From: Bacteroidota bacterium
Lineage (GTDB): Bacteria > Bacteroidota > Bacteroidia > JACCXN01
Assembly (NCBI GenBank): GCA_013696965.1
Contig: JACCXN010000057.1
Location: 186,001 to 250,000 of the forward strand
Length of the DNA stretch: 64,000 nucleotides
Direction of reading: 5' to 3'
The notes beneath the pieces are model-generated. The model was not told the origin of the DNA. It worked only from the letters and a program-made list of their open reading frames with translations, and did not search any database. Below are positions 36,093 to 45,522 of the stretch, piece after piece. Each line of letters opens with the position of its first letter. The first letter of the stretch is position 1. The position numbers and the translations under genes are program-made.

Positions 36093-39000
36093 TATTCATT
36101 TCCTCCTCATTGTTTTCATCCTTAAACAAACGATCGCTTTTAGGGTTATTCTCATTCATTTTTATTTCTAAAGGCTCAGGAGATTTTTTTTGGGGTTCAG
36201 GCTTTTCTGCATCAATAATAGATTTTAATTTCTCCCGCGCCAGTGTTTTTAAATCATCCCCTTCATAGTTGTCAATTATACTCTGTAAGGTATGTTTTGC
36301 CTGGAAAGCATCATTCTGGGCTAAATAATTATCAGAAAGAAGGATAAATGCTTTAGCAACCCAATAATCAAAGGCTGAAAATTTATCCGCAAGAGCAAAT
36401 ATTTCTTTTTCGGATTCACTGTATTTTTGTTGCAGGTACCTAACATAAGCCATATTGTATTTCGATTCGGCTCCTAATTCATTGGATGGTGCATTTTCTG
36501 CTACCATTTTAAATTTCTCATAGGCCTTGTCAAATGCATTTTGTTCAAGAGATGCCTTAGCTTGAATTAAATTTGCCTCATTGATTACTTTCTGAGAAAT
36601 ATTTTCCATTACCATCACCTTATCAGCGTATTCCTTTGCTGTTTGAAGATCCTTCAAAATAAAATTTGTCCGCATTAATCCAATGCGTGCATCCATCAAA
36701 AGAGCGGAATGTTCAGATTGTTTCTCAAGCTTTTCATAAGCTAATTTTGCCTGGATGTAATTCTTTTGTTCAAAATAAATATGAGCTGTTTTTGCCAGAG
36801 ATTTTTCAGTAAATATGTTCCTTGGCTGAGCTACCACAAATAAATATCCTTTAATAGCCATTTCATATTGCTTTGCTTTAAAATGACATTCAGATAAGTA
36901 GAAATTAACCTGAAGTACAAATACACCCTCAGGAAATTTTTGCAGATAGTTGTTAAAATTAATAATTGCTTCCTGGCAGTCTCCTTTTAAATATAGACCT
37001 TCGGCAGATTCATAAAAAGTTGAATCCAAAGAAGTGCGGGTAACATTTGCAAAAGGTAGTTTTTCAACAAAACTGGAATATTCCTCCGCTTTTCCCTGGG
37101 CTATCGAAATGTTTTTAAAACCCAACAAGGCCTGATGAGATTCAGGTGTACCAGGATAATCATTAATTACTTTCTTATAAATTGTAGCTGATTTTTCATC
37201 CTCTTTTTGATTGTAATAAATAAGTCCCTGCTTGATCATAGCCTTACTTACTACTGGGCTGTTAGGATGTTCATTTACAATCTTATTAAAATAGGTTAAT
37301 GCTTTTTGGTTATCTCCAAGTGCTAAATATGTTTTCCCAATCTCGAACTTCGCATCAACGGCATAAAAAGAAGCAGGGTAATCTTTAATAATTGATTCTA
37401 ATACCGGAAGCTTAGCTTCTTGTTTTCCTGTTAATCCAAGACAAACGGCTTTTTGAAACAATGCATAATCGCTGTTTGACATTTTCAGGTTTGCCGCCTG
37501 CCCATAATAATCTACAGCATTTTCGTAATTTTTGGTGATAAAATAACTATCGCCAATACGTAGCAAAGCATCATTTACTTTCTTGGTATCCTCTATGGGG
37601 GTTATGGATGTATATTTCCTGAACCATAAAATGGCAGCAGGATAGTTTTTCTTTTTAAAATAGGCATAACCCAGATTGTAATTTGCAGTAAAATATTCGG
37701 GTAAAGCAGCTGCGCCTGGTTCAAATAAAAATGTTTGATAACTTGTTATAGCCTCATCATATTTACGTTGATTGAACAAGGCTTCGGATTTCCAATACTG
37801 AGATTGGGCATTTATGTTTTTATCTAAGGGGAAGGATAAGGCCTTATCAAAATGTATGACAGCGGCTGTAAAATTAGCAGTATTGAATAAATCTACACCG
37901 CGGTAATATGCCATTTTCTGGTAAGCATATTCCAAATCTTTTGTTTTTTTACCAATGCTCTCAATGGTTACTAATGCCTCTTTGTAATTGCGGGTAGTGA
38001 AAAAAACATTTAGAAGGTATTTATAAGCCTCATCAGCCCTATCTGTTCCTGGGAATGCTTTAATATAGAAATGTAAGGCTTCAATAGCTTCATTAAATGG
38101 GTTATTGGAAAGTTCATAGGAAAGTTTTGCATATGTAAACATTGCATCTTCTTTAACTACTTTATCAAAATCAAATTTAGAAGCTGAACTAAAAGCATTT
38201 CTTGCAAAGTTTTTATTATCCTGTTTAAGGTAAGCCCTTCCAATTTGGTAGTAGGCATTTTGAGCAAGTTCATCTTCCACTTTAGTTACTTGCTGGAACA
38301 ATTCAATTGCCTTATCATAAATGGCGGTTTGTAAATAAGCAAATCCTAATTGATAAGCATCTTCCCTTGTTAATCTTCCTGATGCTTTTCTGAATTGTTC
38401 TAAAAATGGAATAGATTTTTCAAATTCATTAAGTTTGAAATAGGATTCGCCAATTAAACGCGCTACCTCTGGCGCTCTTTTAACATCCTCTGTTTGAAGC
38501 AGGGGAGGAGCATATTCAATAACAAGTTCATATCTTTTTTGTAAAAAATAAATTTGTGATATGTAATAAGGAACAATGGGTCCAAAAACTGGTTCGCTTT
38601 GTAACCTTTGAAAACCTATAAGGGCAGTTTCATAATTTTTAGTTGTATAGGCGATATGAGAGTAATAATAATTAGCTGGATTGGTATAGCGGGTATCAAC
38701 ATCCTTTATTTCATAAAACATTTTGGATGCCTCATCAAATTTGCCAGTTTCATAATAAGAATATCCTGCTTTAAAATAGTATTCAGCAAGTTCATCCGTA
38801 CTTAATTCATATATGTCTACCAGTTCGTAGGATTTAATGGCGTCTTTAAATTTCTTTTTTCTGTAATGGTAATTTCCGAGTTTGAAAACTGCCATGCCCA
38901 CTTTAGGGCTTTCCGGATGCTTTTCAATAAAATTATTTAATTTGTCTTCAGCATCCGAATGAAAGAGTTCAACGGCACACATGGCCGAATAAAAATCACA

Positions 39001-39270
39001 GTTTGTTATTATTTCCGAATGTGAATTTTTATTGGAATTAACAGCTTTTTCAAAATACACGCGTGCTGCAGCAAATTTTTCCTTGTTATACAATTCCATT
39101 GCAAGTTTATAATGCTTATCCGGATCGGAATGTATAAGAGATTGTTGAGCAGAAGCCCTTCCTGCAATAATTAACATTATAGCAAGAATAATAAGTGCTA
39201 CAAGTATTTTAAGTTTATTCAAAATAAGATTTTTTAAACCCGACAAAGATAAAAACAGCTTTAGCCTCAT
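36085..39270 (-). CDS. Very large periplasmic TPR-repeat protein
   Basis: The 1061-residue protein begins with a hydrophobic signal segment (about 18-40, ending GRASA before QQSLIHSDP), then around 25 tetratricopeptide and Sel1-like or BamD-like units from residue 50 to about 1000 (for example FKLGNYHYRKKKFKDAIKSY, YQIGRAYLKQDNKNFARNAF), and a polar acidic C-terminus. TPR arrays are protein-binding scaffolds; export suggests a periplasmic role. It is the first gene of a two-gene unit with the barrel protein, which overlaps it by 8 bases. ftsE is divergent 158 bases away. No enzymatic motif is visible. Length is unusual even for TPR proteins. Confidence 0.82.
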   Translation of the reverse strand: MRLKLFLSLSGLKNLILNKLKILVALIILAIMLIIAGRASAQQSLIHSDPDKHYKLAMELYNKEKFAAARVYFEKAVNSNKNSHSEIITNCDFYSAMCAVELFHSDAEDKLNNFIEKHPESPKVGMAVFKLGNYHYRKKKFKDAIKSYELVDIYELSTDELAEYYFKAGYSYYETGKFDEASKMFYEIKDVDTRYTNPANYYYSHIAYTTKNYETALIGFQRLQSEPVFGPIVPYYISQIYFLQKRYELVIEYAPPLLQTEDVKRAPEVARLIGESYFKLNEFEKSIPFLEQFRKASGRLTREDAYQLGFAYLQTAIYDKAIELFQQVTKVEDELAQNAYYQIGRAYLKQDNKNFARNAFSSASKFDFDKVVKEDAMFTYAKLSYELSNNPFNEAIEALHFYIKAFPGTDRADEAYKYLLNVFFTTRNYKEALVTIESIGKKTKDLEYAYQKMAYYRGVDLFNTANFTAAVIHFDKALSFPLDKNINAQSQYWKSEALFNQRKYDEAITSYQTFLFEPGAAALPEYFTANYNLGYAYFKKKNYPAAILWFRKYTSITPIEDTKKVNDALLRIGDSYFITKNYENAVDYYGQAANLKMSNSDYALFQKAVCLGLTGKQEAKLPVLESIIKDYPASFYAVDAKFEIGKTYLALGDNQKALTYFNKIVNEHPNSPVVSKAMIKQGLIYYNQKEDEKSATIYKKVINDYPGTPESHQALLGFKNISIAQGKAEEYSSFVEKLPFANVTRTSLDSTFYESAEGLYLKGDCQEAIINFNNYLQKFPEGVFVLQVNFYLSECHFKAKQYEMAIKGYLFVVAQPRNIFTEKSLAKTAHIYFEQKNYIQAKLAYEKLEKQSEHSALLMDARIGLMRTNFILKDLQTAKEYADKVMVMENISQKVINEANLIQAKASLEQNAFDKAYEKFKMVAENAPSNELGAESKYNMAYVRYLQQKYSESEKEIFALADKFSAFDYWVAKAFILLSDNYLAQNDAFQAKHTLQSIIDNYEGDDLKTLAREKLKSIIDAEKPEPQKKSPEPLEIKMNENNPKSDRLFKDENNEEEMNND

Positions 39271-39427
39271 ATTTTTTTAAAATGATAAGTTATCAACGTT
39301 TCAATGTTGAAATTGATACTCTTCCGGGATTAAATATTTTTTCAGTAAAGAAAGAAAATGCCGATATTTGTTGAATAAACTTAATTACCCGCTAAATTAT
39401 TTTCTGGTAAATTAAATAATAAATGAA

Positions 39428-40117
39428 ATGACAGGTGAAACTATTATAGAATTAAGTAATCTTTCCATTTTCCAAAAGAGCAATCTTGTTTTGGCTGAAG
39501 TAAATATTAATATTGAAAAGGGAGAATTCGTTTATTTAATTGGTCGCACAGGAAGCGGAAAAAGCAGTATTCTGCGCACCTTGTATGCAGATTTGAAACC
39601 TGTAGAAGGTGATGCACATATTGCAGGGTTTGATTTAAGAAAAATAAAATCCCGAGAAGTGCCTTTTCTTAGAAGAAAATTAGGAATTATTTTCCAGGAT
39701 TTTCAATTGTTATCCGATAGGTCTGTTTATAACAACCTGTTATTTGTTTTAAAAGCCACGGGTTGGAAAAACAAAAATGATATTACAATGCGTATAAAGG
39801 ATGTATTGGCAAAAGTGGGCCTAAGTACAAAAGATTTTAAAATGCCTCATGAATTATCAGGAGGAGAACAACAAAGGGTTGCTATAGCCCGAGCCCTTTT
39901 AAATGATCCTGATGTTATTCTTGCCGATGAGCCTACCGGAAATCTTGACCCGGAAACCTCCGAAGGGATAATGAACCTTCTGTTTGAAATCAGTAAAAGC
40001 GGAAGAGCTGTTGTTATGGCATCTCATGATTATGCCCTTTTTGAAAAATTTCCTGCACGTACCATTAAATGTGAAAATGGAAGGGTATTGGATTCTAAAT
40101 TAGTGGCAAACAGCTAA
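39428..40117 (+). CDS. ftsE: FtsE-like cell-division ABC transporter ATPase
   Basis: FtsE with FtsX is an ABC complex that activates cell-wall hydrolysis at the division site. The 229-residue ATPase has Walker [10 protein letters not shown] (about 40-48), Q-loop [15 protein letters not shown], signature [15 protein letters not shown] and Walker [15 protein letters not shown]; the H-loop is MASHDY. It resembles FtsE closely but the MacB/LolD-type ATPases are similar, so the name is a best match. FtsX is not adjacent in the window, a common state in Bacteroidota. The ATG at 39428 is chosen because the ATG at 39423 runs into a stop after two codons. Confidence 0.82.
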   Translation: MTGETIIELSNLSIFQKSNLVLAEVNINIEKGEFVYLIGRTGSGKSSILRTLYADLKPVEGDAHIAGFDLRKIKSREVPFLRRKLGIIFQDFQLLSDRSVYNNLLFVLKATGWKNKNDITMRIKDVLAKVGLSTKDFKMPHELSGGEQQRVAIARALLNDPDVILADEPTGNLDPETSEGIMNLLFEISKSGRAVVMASHDYALFEKFPARTIKCENGRVLDSKLVANS

Positions 40118-40257
40118 AACATACTTTAAAAGCGAGTCTGTAAATAAAGCTTAAAGCTTTATGAAATCCTTTGTATTTTACCCTGATTATTTTTATCCTC
40201 AAGTTTTTGCATTAACTTAGGATGAAATTGCGTTTGACATTACAACCAATTTAAGCA

Positions 40258-41661
40258 ATGCCTGAAACAGTTAACAACAAAAGCGTTTTTACCTTGCTGG
40301 AGGTTACCCAAAGCATACAAAAAACACTTGCTGATAGATATAAAAGTACATTTTGGGTAAAAGCCGAAATGAATAAATTAAATTATTATAGTCATTCAGG
40401 GCATTGCTATCCTGAATTAGTTGAAAAAATAGAGGGAAAGGTTATTGCTCAAATAAAATCAACTCTTTGGAAAGACGAATACAGGAATATAAATTCCAAC
40501 TTCCTTAGCATTCTTAAGGAACCTTTAAAAGACGGAATTAAAATATTGTTTCTTGCCAGTATTACATTTGATCCTTCTTATGGGCTTTCTCTCAGAATCA
40601 TTGATATTGACCCCAGTTATACATTAGGAGATCTTGAAAAAGAGAAACAGGAAACAATCAAAAGACTTCAGGTTGAAGGGATTTTTAACAAGAACAAAGC
40701 TTTGCCTATTTCCTTGTTGCCTCAACGCATCGCTATTATTTCAGTTGAAACCAGTAAGGGCTATGCAGATTTTTTAAAAGTACTTGAAACCAATCCATGG
40801 AAGTATAAATTTTTTCATCTTCTTTTCCCCTCCTTACTTCAGGGAGAAAAGGCAGTTTATTCAATCATTGACCAGTTGAAACGAATAAATAAAGTAAGGC
40901 AACATTTTGATGTAGTAGCTATCATTCGAGGTGGAGGAGGAGATGTTGGACTATCCTGTTACAACAATTATGAACTTGCAAAAGAAATTGCTTTGTTTCC
41001 AATCCCGGTTATTACAGGAATTGGACACGCAACAAACGAAACAGTTGCAGAGTTAATAAGCTACTCCAATGCAATTACACCTACAAAAATAGCAGAGTAT
41101 CTCATTCAAAAATTTCATAATTTCTCGGTCCCGGTTCATAGAGCAGAAGAAAAAATAATAGAAAAATCAATTCGACTGATAAAGGATGAAAAATCGAAAT
41201 TTGATGCTCAAATAAAACTCTTTCGTTCCTTAACAGAAAATATACTCCTATACAACAGGAACCAGCTTAAAGAGCACTTTAGATCATTGTTTCAACAATC
41301 TGTGTTTCGCTTTAAAAGTGAAAAAGGCTTTTTGAAAAAAAATGCAGAAGAAATAAAAAAAGGTTCCATTAATCTATGCATTTCAGCAAAGCAAGAAATC
41401 AAACAGTTTGCTGTACTTTTGAAAAGGGATGTTTTCACTCAAATCCATAGGGTTAAATCAGAATTAAATAGTTTAGAAAAAAACATCAACAATATGAGCC
41501 CGCAAAGTGTATTAAAAAGAGGCTACAGCATAACCACGAGGAATGGAAAGGCAATAAAAAGTTTTCAATCAGTGAAAAAAGGGGACATAATAGAAACCTT
41601 GGTTTATGATGGTAGTATTAAAAGTAGTGTAAATGAATCAAAAAAAACAGAAGAACAATGA
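40258..41661 (+). CDS. xseA: Exodeoxyribonuclease VII large subunit
   Basis: XseA cleaves single-stranded DNA together with the small subunit. The 467-residue protein has an N-terminal OB fold (about 15-110; FWVKAEMNKLN), the catalytic region (about 125-320) with IRGGGGDVGLSCYNNYELAKEIA and PVITGIGHATNETVAE, then coiled-coil helices, and a C-terminal piece with SPQSVLKRGYSITTR. All are standard family motifs. xseB overlaps its last four bases (ATGA), which couples their translation. It is slightly longer than common (about 400-450). Confidence 0.95.
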   Translation: MPETVNNKSVFTLLEVTQSIQKTLADRYKSTFWVKAEMNKLNYYSHSGHCYPELVEKIEGKVIAQIKSTLWKDEYRNINSNFLSILKEPLKDGIKILFLASITFDPSYGLSLRIIDIDPSYTLGDLEKEKQETIKRLQVEGIFNKNKALPISLLPQRIAIISVETSKGYADFLKVLETNPWKYKFFHLLFPSLLQGEKAVYSIIDQLKRINKVRQHFDVVAIIRGGGGDVGLSCYNNYELAKEIALFPIPVITGIGHATNETVAELISYSNAITPTKIAEYLIQKFHNFSVPVHRAEEKIIEKSIRLIKDEKSKFDAQIKLFRSLTENILLYNRNQLKEHFRSLFQQSVFRFKSEKGFLKKNAEEIKKGSINLCISAKQEIKQFAVLLKRDVFTQIHRVKSELNSLEKNINNMSPQSVLKRGYSITTRNGKAIKSFQSVKKGDIIETLVYDGSIKSSVNESKKTEEQ

Positions 41662-41870
41662 GCGATAAATATAAATATACAGAAGCTTTTGATGAACTTC
41701 AATCCATAGTTTCAGAAATTGAACAAGGAGAAATATCTGTAGACGAACTTTCAGAAAAAGTAAAAAGAGCGGCTTTTTTGATTAAAATTTGCAAAACAAA
41801 ACTAACCACAACAGAGGAAGACGTAAACAAGATTTTAAAAGAGCTGGATAAAGCATCAGATGAAGAATAA
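41658..41870 (+). CDS. xseB: Exodeoxyribonuclease VII small subunit
   Basis: XseB is a small coiled-coil protein that multimerises on XseA. The 70-residue sequence contains the family pattern YTEAFDELQSIVSEIEQGE followed by VDELSEKVKRAAFLIKICK. It overlaps xseA by four bases and is the end of the unit. About 240 bases of noncoding sequence follow before the convergent glycosyltransferase. Confidence 0.93.
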   Translation: MSDKYKYTEAFDELQSIVSEIEQGEISVDELSEKVKRAAFLIKICKTKLTTTEEDVNKILKELDKASDEE

Positions 41871-42111
41871 TAATTAGTAGTGTAATCTATAATATTGGAT
41901 TAGAAATTTAGGAATTACAGGTATTCCAAGTATTACAATAATGCTGGTTGCGTACTGCCTCAATAATTACAGAAGTTTTTTCTCAAAAAGGAATTTGGAA
42001 ATGCTATACATAACTGGATCTGAAATGCTATTGAAATACATAATTTTCTTAATCATTGGTGAAAAAAACGTTCTGTTGATTGCTTAATTTGGATTAAAAC
42101 GAATGAAAGAG

Positions 42112-43224
42112 TTATAGAATTAATATTAATCGATCAGCATTAACAGAATTAGAAAAATCGCCTGATAAAAGTTCTGTTCTCATCTTAATTTCATCTTCAG
42201 TAAAAGCTTGTTTCATCAAAGTAATAATTTCTGAAATTATTTCCTGAGGACTGTCTCTTATAATGCAAAACTTTTCCAGACCTGTTCCAATAACCATTGG
42301 AGAATTAACAAGGCAAAATTTACCGTTGTGAAGTGCCGACAATAGTTTTAATTTAATACCTGTTGACTGAAAAGTTGGAAGCAGGTTTATATGTGCCATC
42401 CTTATTAACTCTGTAATTTGAACTGTTGAATAATTATCTCTTAATTGTATGTGTTCATGTTTTGCTACCTCTGCATTTAATTCAGCAGAAGGATTACTTC
42501 CTGCTATAATAAAAGGAATATCAATTTTACTGAATATTTCCTTTACAAGAAATAAAGCAGCCAGGTTATTTTCTCCAACAGAAAGGTTGCCATGATATAA
42601 AACAAAATCGCCCTTTCCCTGATTAATATTTAATTTATTATCAGGATGAAAAGCAGAAACAGTTACTGTTTTTGGATGATAACACAAGTAATATTCAGTA
42701 TCAGGGGCAGAAATGGCGGCTATTGCTGAGGCATTTGAAAGTTTTTTTTCAAAATTTTCAAGCTTTGAAGCCGCCCTTGCAAAATATATTTTTTTTAATG
42801 GATTCGTTTCTGCCTGTGAAAGTTTACGGTAATATACCTGTTCAATATTATGGGTACGAACTATTATTTTTCTATCAGCCAATCGTTTATCATCCAGATA
42901 ATAGCAGCAATGCAAACCTTCCATCAATATTGGGTGTTTATCTGCTAAAAGGTTATTGATTAATTCCTTGGAATTTCTGCTTTTTATAATATAGGGTGTG
43001 GAATTTAAAAATTGAAACAAATTATTCTGCCTTTTGTAATAATTTACTTTGTAACAATATTTTTTTAATTCCTGGGCAGGTTTTCTGCCATATTCAAAAC
43101 AATGAAGGTGGATTTTAATGCCTTTTTGGCTTAGGGCTTTTATCTTGTAAAAAACATCAATAACCCCACCATAATCTGCAGGATAAGGAACATCAAAAGA
43201 AATAATATGTAAGTGCTTTTCGAT
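42112..43224 (-). CDS. GT4-like glycosyltransferase without an ATG/GTG/TTG start
   Basis: The frame is open from 43236 to 42112 (374 residues at most). It reads like a normal glycosyltransferase N-terminus: HLHIISFDVPYPADYGG, which is the nucleotide-sugar-domain start, followed by a C-terminal domain with GDFVLYHGNLSVGENNLAAL, FIIAGSNPSAEL and PTFQSTGIKLKLLSALHNGK. No ATG, GTG or TTG occurs in the first 68 codons; the only ones upstream of a conserved start are ATT (43236) and ATC (43224). I use ATC at 43224, which gives EKHLHIISF. The TTG at 43020 would delete the whole nucleotide-binding start. The gene follows the GT4 gene directly (43227 is that gene's last base). Function: transfer of a sugar, probably for a cell-surface glycan. 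Confidence 0.7.
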   Translation of the reverse strand: MEKHLHIISFDVPYPADYGGVIDVFYKIKALSQKGIKIHLHCFEYGRKPAQELKKYCYKVNYYKRQNNLFQFLNSTPYIIKSRNSKELINNLLADKHPILMEGLHCCYYLDDKRLADRKIIVRTHNIEQVYYRKLSQAETNPLKKIYFARAASKLENFEKKLSNASAIAAISAPDTEYYLCYHPKTVTVSAFHPDNKLNINQGKGDFVLYHGNLSVGENNLAALFLVKEIFSKIDIPFIIAGSNPSAELNAEVAKHEHIQLRDNYSTVQITELIRMAHINLLPTFQSTGIKLKLLSALHNGKFCLVNSPMVIGTGLEKFCIIRDSPQEIISEIITLMKQAFTEDEIKMRTELLSGDFSNSVNADRLILIL

Positions 43225-43226
43225 AA

Positions 43227-44348
43227 CTACTTGAATTTATTATATATTTCTTTAAGCTTAATGCTTTCATTCTCCCAATTATATTCTCTGGAAGCTAAAA
43301 GTGTGTTTTGCCTCCATACTAATTGCATTTGTTCATTCTGAATCATAAATCTTAATTTATCTGCAATGTGTTCAGGATTATGATTGTCAATTAACTCACC
43401 CACATTATAACGAGAATAAATTTTTTTAATTTCAATGAGCGGGGAGGAGAGTACAGGAATTTGAGAATGAATGTAATCAAACAATTTGTTAGGTAAACTC
43501 AATTCATAATTTGGATTGTCTGCTTTATCTAATGTAATACCAACATCAGCACAACGTGTATGCTGTATTAATTCAGTAAAGGGCATTTTGTTTTTAAAAA
43601 CAACCTTTTCCTGAAGATTAAATTTTGCAGTAATTCCCTTTAATTTATCTATTACATCTCCTCCTCCAATAATAAGCAATAAGGCATCTTCAATATATAA
43701 CATTGCTTGAAGTGCTTCTTCGGCTCCTCGGTTTATATTTATACCAGCACCCTGTAAAAGTATTATTGCTTTATTTTCAGGCAAACTAAGCTGGGAACGA
43801 CTTCTAAATGGAATATTTTCAAAGTTTTTAAGCGAAGGAACATTTCTTAGCACAACAGGCTTTATTCCATAATGTTTTTCATATGCCTGAGCAATGCTTT
43901 CATTTACGGTAAAAACATATTTTAATTTGGGGAATATCCATTGTTCAATTTTTAGCCAGGTTTTCTGAACCATTTTCCTGTTAACAAGTTCAGGAACAAA
44001 ACAAAAATATTCATGACTATCATACACTAATTCTTTTCTTTTAAATTTGCAAACAAGGAAATTTGGCAAAAGCGTATCAAGATCATTTGCATGATATACA
44101 TCGGCTTTTTGGAATAATAGAAAGAAAAACAAGCGTATATTATATTCAGCATAAAACAGAAAACCTTTTGTAAACAACAGTTTCATCCTGTGGGTAGCAT
44201 AAGTCCTTTTATCCATTGGTAAGCTTGTTTTTAATTTTCTGCCAACAAGTAAAACCAAAAACCCTTGCTCTGAAATAGTATTGCATACTTTATTTACACG
44301 TTGGTCTGTAACAAGATCATTTATAACAGATACAATAACTTTTTGCAT
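43227..44348 (-). CDS. Family 4-like glycosyltransferase
   Basis: The 373-residue cytosolic or membrane-associated enzyme has two Rossmann-like domains. The N-terminal part (about 1-170) has VNDLVTDQRVNKVCNTISE and DVYHANDLDTLLPNF; the C-terminal part (about 180-370) has AIILLQGAGININRGAEEAL, LLIIGGGDVIDKL and the nucleotide-sugar-binding motif SLPNKLFDYIHSQIPVL (acidic E-x7-E motif less clear). The hydrophobic segment FYAEYNIRLFFFLLF may be amphipathic membrane contact. Its stop is adjacent to the next glycosyltransferase gene with no gap, so they form an operon. The sugar and acceptor are unknown. ATG at 44348. Confidence 0.87.
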   Translation of the reverse strand: MQKVIVSVINDLVTDQRVNKVCNTISEQGFLVLLVGRKLKTSLPMDKRTYATHRMKLLFTKGFLFYAEYNIRLFFFLLFQKADVYHANDLDTLLPNFLVCKFKRKELVYDSHEYFCFVPELVNRKMVQKTWLKIEQWIFPKLKYVFTVNESIAQAYEKHYGIKPVVLRNVPSLKNFENIPFRSRSQLSLPENKAIILLQGAGININRGAEEALQAMLYIEDALLLIIGGGDVIDKLKGITAKFNLQEKVVFKNKMPFTELIQHTRCADVGITLDKADNPNYELSLPNKLFDYIHSQIPVLSSPLIEIKKIYSRYNVGELIDNHNPEHIADKLRFMIQNEQMQLVWRQNTLLASREYNWENESIKLKEIYNKFK

Positions 44349-44412
44349 TGAATAATAAAAGATGTATATATATCAATTGGCTGCAAAAATAGAAAAATAG
44401 AAGCAACTAGGT

Positions 44413-44443
44413 TTCAAGGAATCAATATTCATTTTAACTTTGC
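44413..44443 (+). promoter_or_regulatory. Promoter for murB
   Basis: TAACTTTG (44436-44443) matches the Bacteroidota -7 consensus TAnnTTTG, and TTTC (44413-44416), close to the -33 consensus TTTG, sits 19 bases before it. The murB start is about 45 bases downstream. Confidence 0.5.
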
Positions 44444-44488
44444 TTTATATTATAGTATTAATTATGCCGTTTTTCAATAAAATAATGC

Positions 44489-45505
44489 ATGCAGATTACT
44501 GAAAATTTCCCCCTTAAAAATTACAACAGTTTTGGCATATCTGCTCAGGCTAAATATTTTGTTGCTATTCATACTCCTGAAGAAATTCAGGAGCTTATAC
44601 ATGAGAATACAATAATTGGTTTAGAAAGGTTAATTCTTGGGGGAGGTAGCAATTTATTGTTTACCAGAAATTTTGATGGCATTATTATTAAAAACAATAT
44701 TAAAGGCATTGAACTTCTTAAATCCGATACTGATTTTTATTACTTAAAGGCTGGTGCAGGAGAAATTTGGCATGAATTCGTTTTACATTGTATAAAAAAT
44801 AATTACGCAGGCGTAGAAAATTTATCTCTGATTCCGGGGAATGTGGGTGCCAGTCCAATGCAAAATATAGGAGCTTATGGAGTAGAAATTAAAGATGTTT
44901 TCGAATCTCTTGAGGCCATTGAAATCACTACAGGAGAGATACATAGCTTTAATAACTCCGATTGTAATTTTGGATACAGGGAGAGTGTTTTTAAAAATAT
45001 ATGTAAAGACAAGTATATTATCACTTCGGTTACTTATAAACTCAGAAAAATACCAGAATTCAATACCAGTTACGGTGCAATTGATCAGGAATTGGAGGCA
45101 ATGGGTGTAAAAGAATTATCCGTTTCAGCTATAAGTAAAGCCGTTTGTAACATCCGTTCAAGTAAATTGCCTGATCCAAGATTAATAGGGAATGCTGGAA
45201 GTTTTTTTAAAAATCCGGTTGTTGGTAAGTCTCATTATGATTATTTGAAAACAGTTTTCCCTGGAATTCCTGCGTATGCCCAGCAAAATGAAACTTTTAA
45301 ATTGGCTGCCGGATGGTTAATTGAACAATGTGGTTGGAAGGGTTTCAGAAAGAATGATGCAGGTGTGCATGCAAAACAAGCACTGGTTCTTGTAAATTAT
45401 GGCAATGCTTCTGGAAATGAAATATATGAAATATCAGAAGAAATTCTAAAGTCTGTCTATTTAAAATTTGAAGTTAACCTTGAAAGGGAAGTAAATATTA
45501 TTTAG
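44489..45505 (+). CDS. murB: UDP-N-acetylmuramate dehydrogenase MurB
   Basis: MurB is the flavoenzyme that reduces UDP-GlcNAc-enolpyruvate to UDP-MurNAc for peptidoglycan. The 338-residue protein has an FAD-binding N-terminus with LILGGGSNLLFT (about 50-61), ENLSLIPGNVGASPMQNIGAYG (about 111-132) and a C-terminal substrate domain with NAGSFFKNPV, in which the active-site serine resides, and AGWLIEQCGWKG. It is the long, type I form as in E. coli (about 340). mnmD follows 17 bases after. The ATG at 44489 overlaps a second ATG at 44485, which would be out of frame. Confidence 0.95.
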   Translation: MQITENFPLKNYNSFGISAQAKYFVAIHTPEEIQELIHENTIIGLERLILGGGSNLLFTRNFDGIIIKNNIKGIELLKSDTDFYYLKAGAGEIWHEFVLHCIKNNYAGVENLSLIPGNVGASPMQNIGAYGVEIKDVFESLEAIEITTGEIHSFNNSDCNFGYRESVFKNICKDKYIITSVTYKLRKIPEFNTSYGAIDQELEAMGVKELSVSAISKAVCNIRSSKLPDPRLIGNAGSFFKNPVVGKSHYDYLKTVFPGIPAYAQQNETFKLAAGWLIEQCGWKGFRKNDAGVHAKQALVLVNYGNASGNEIYEISEEILKSVYLKFEVNLEREVNII

Positions 45506-45522
45506 TTAATATAGAATAATTA

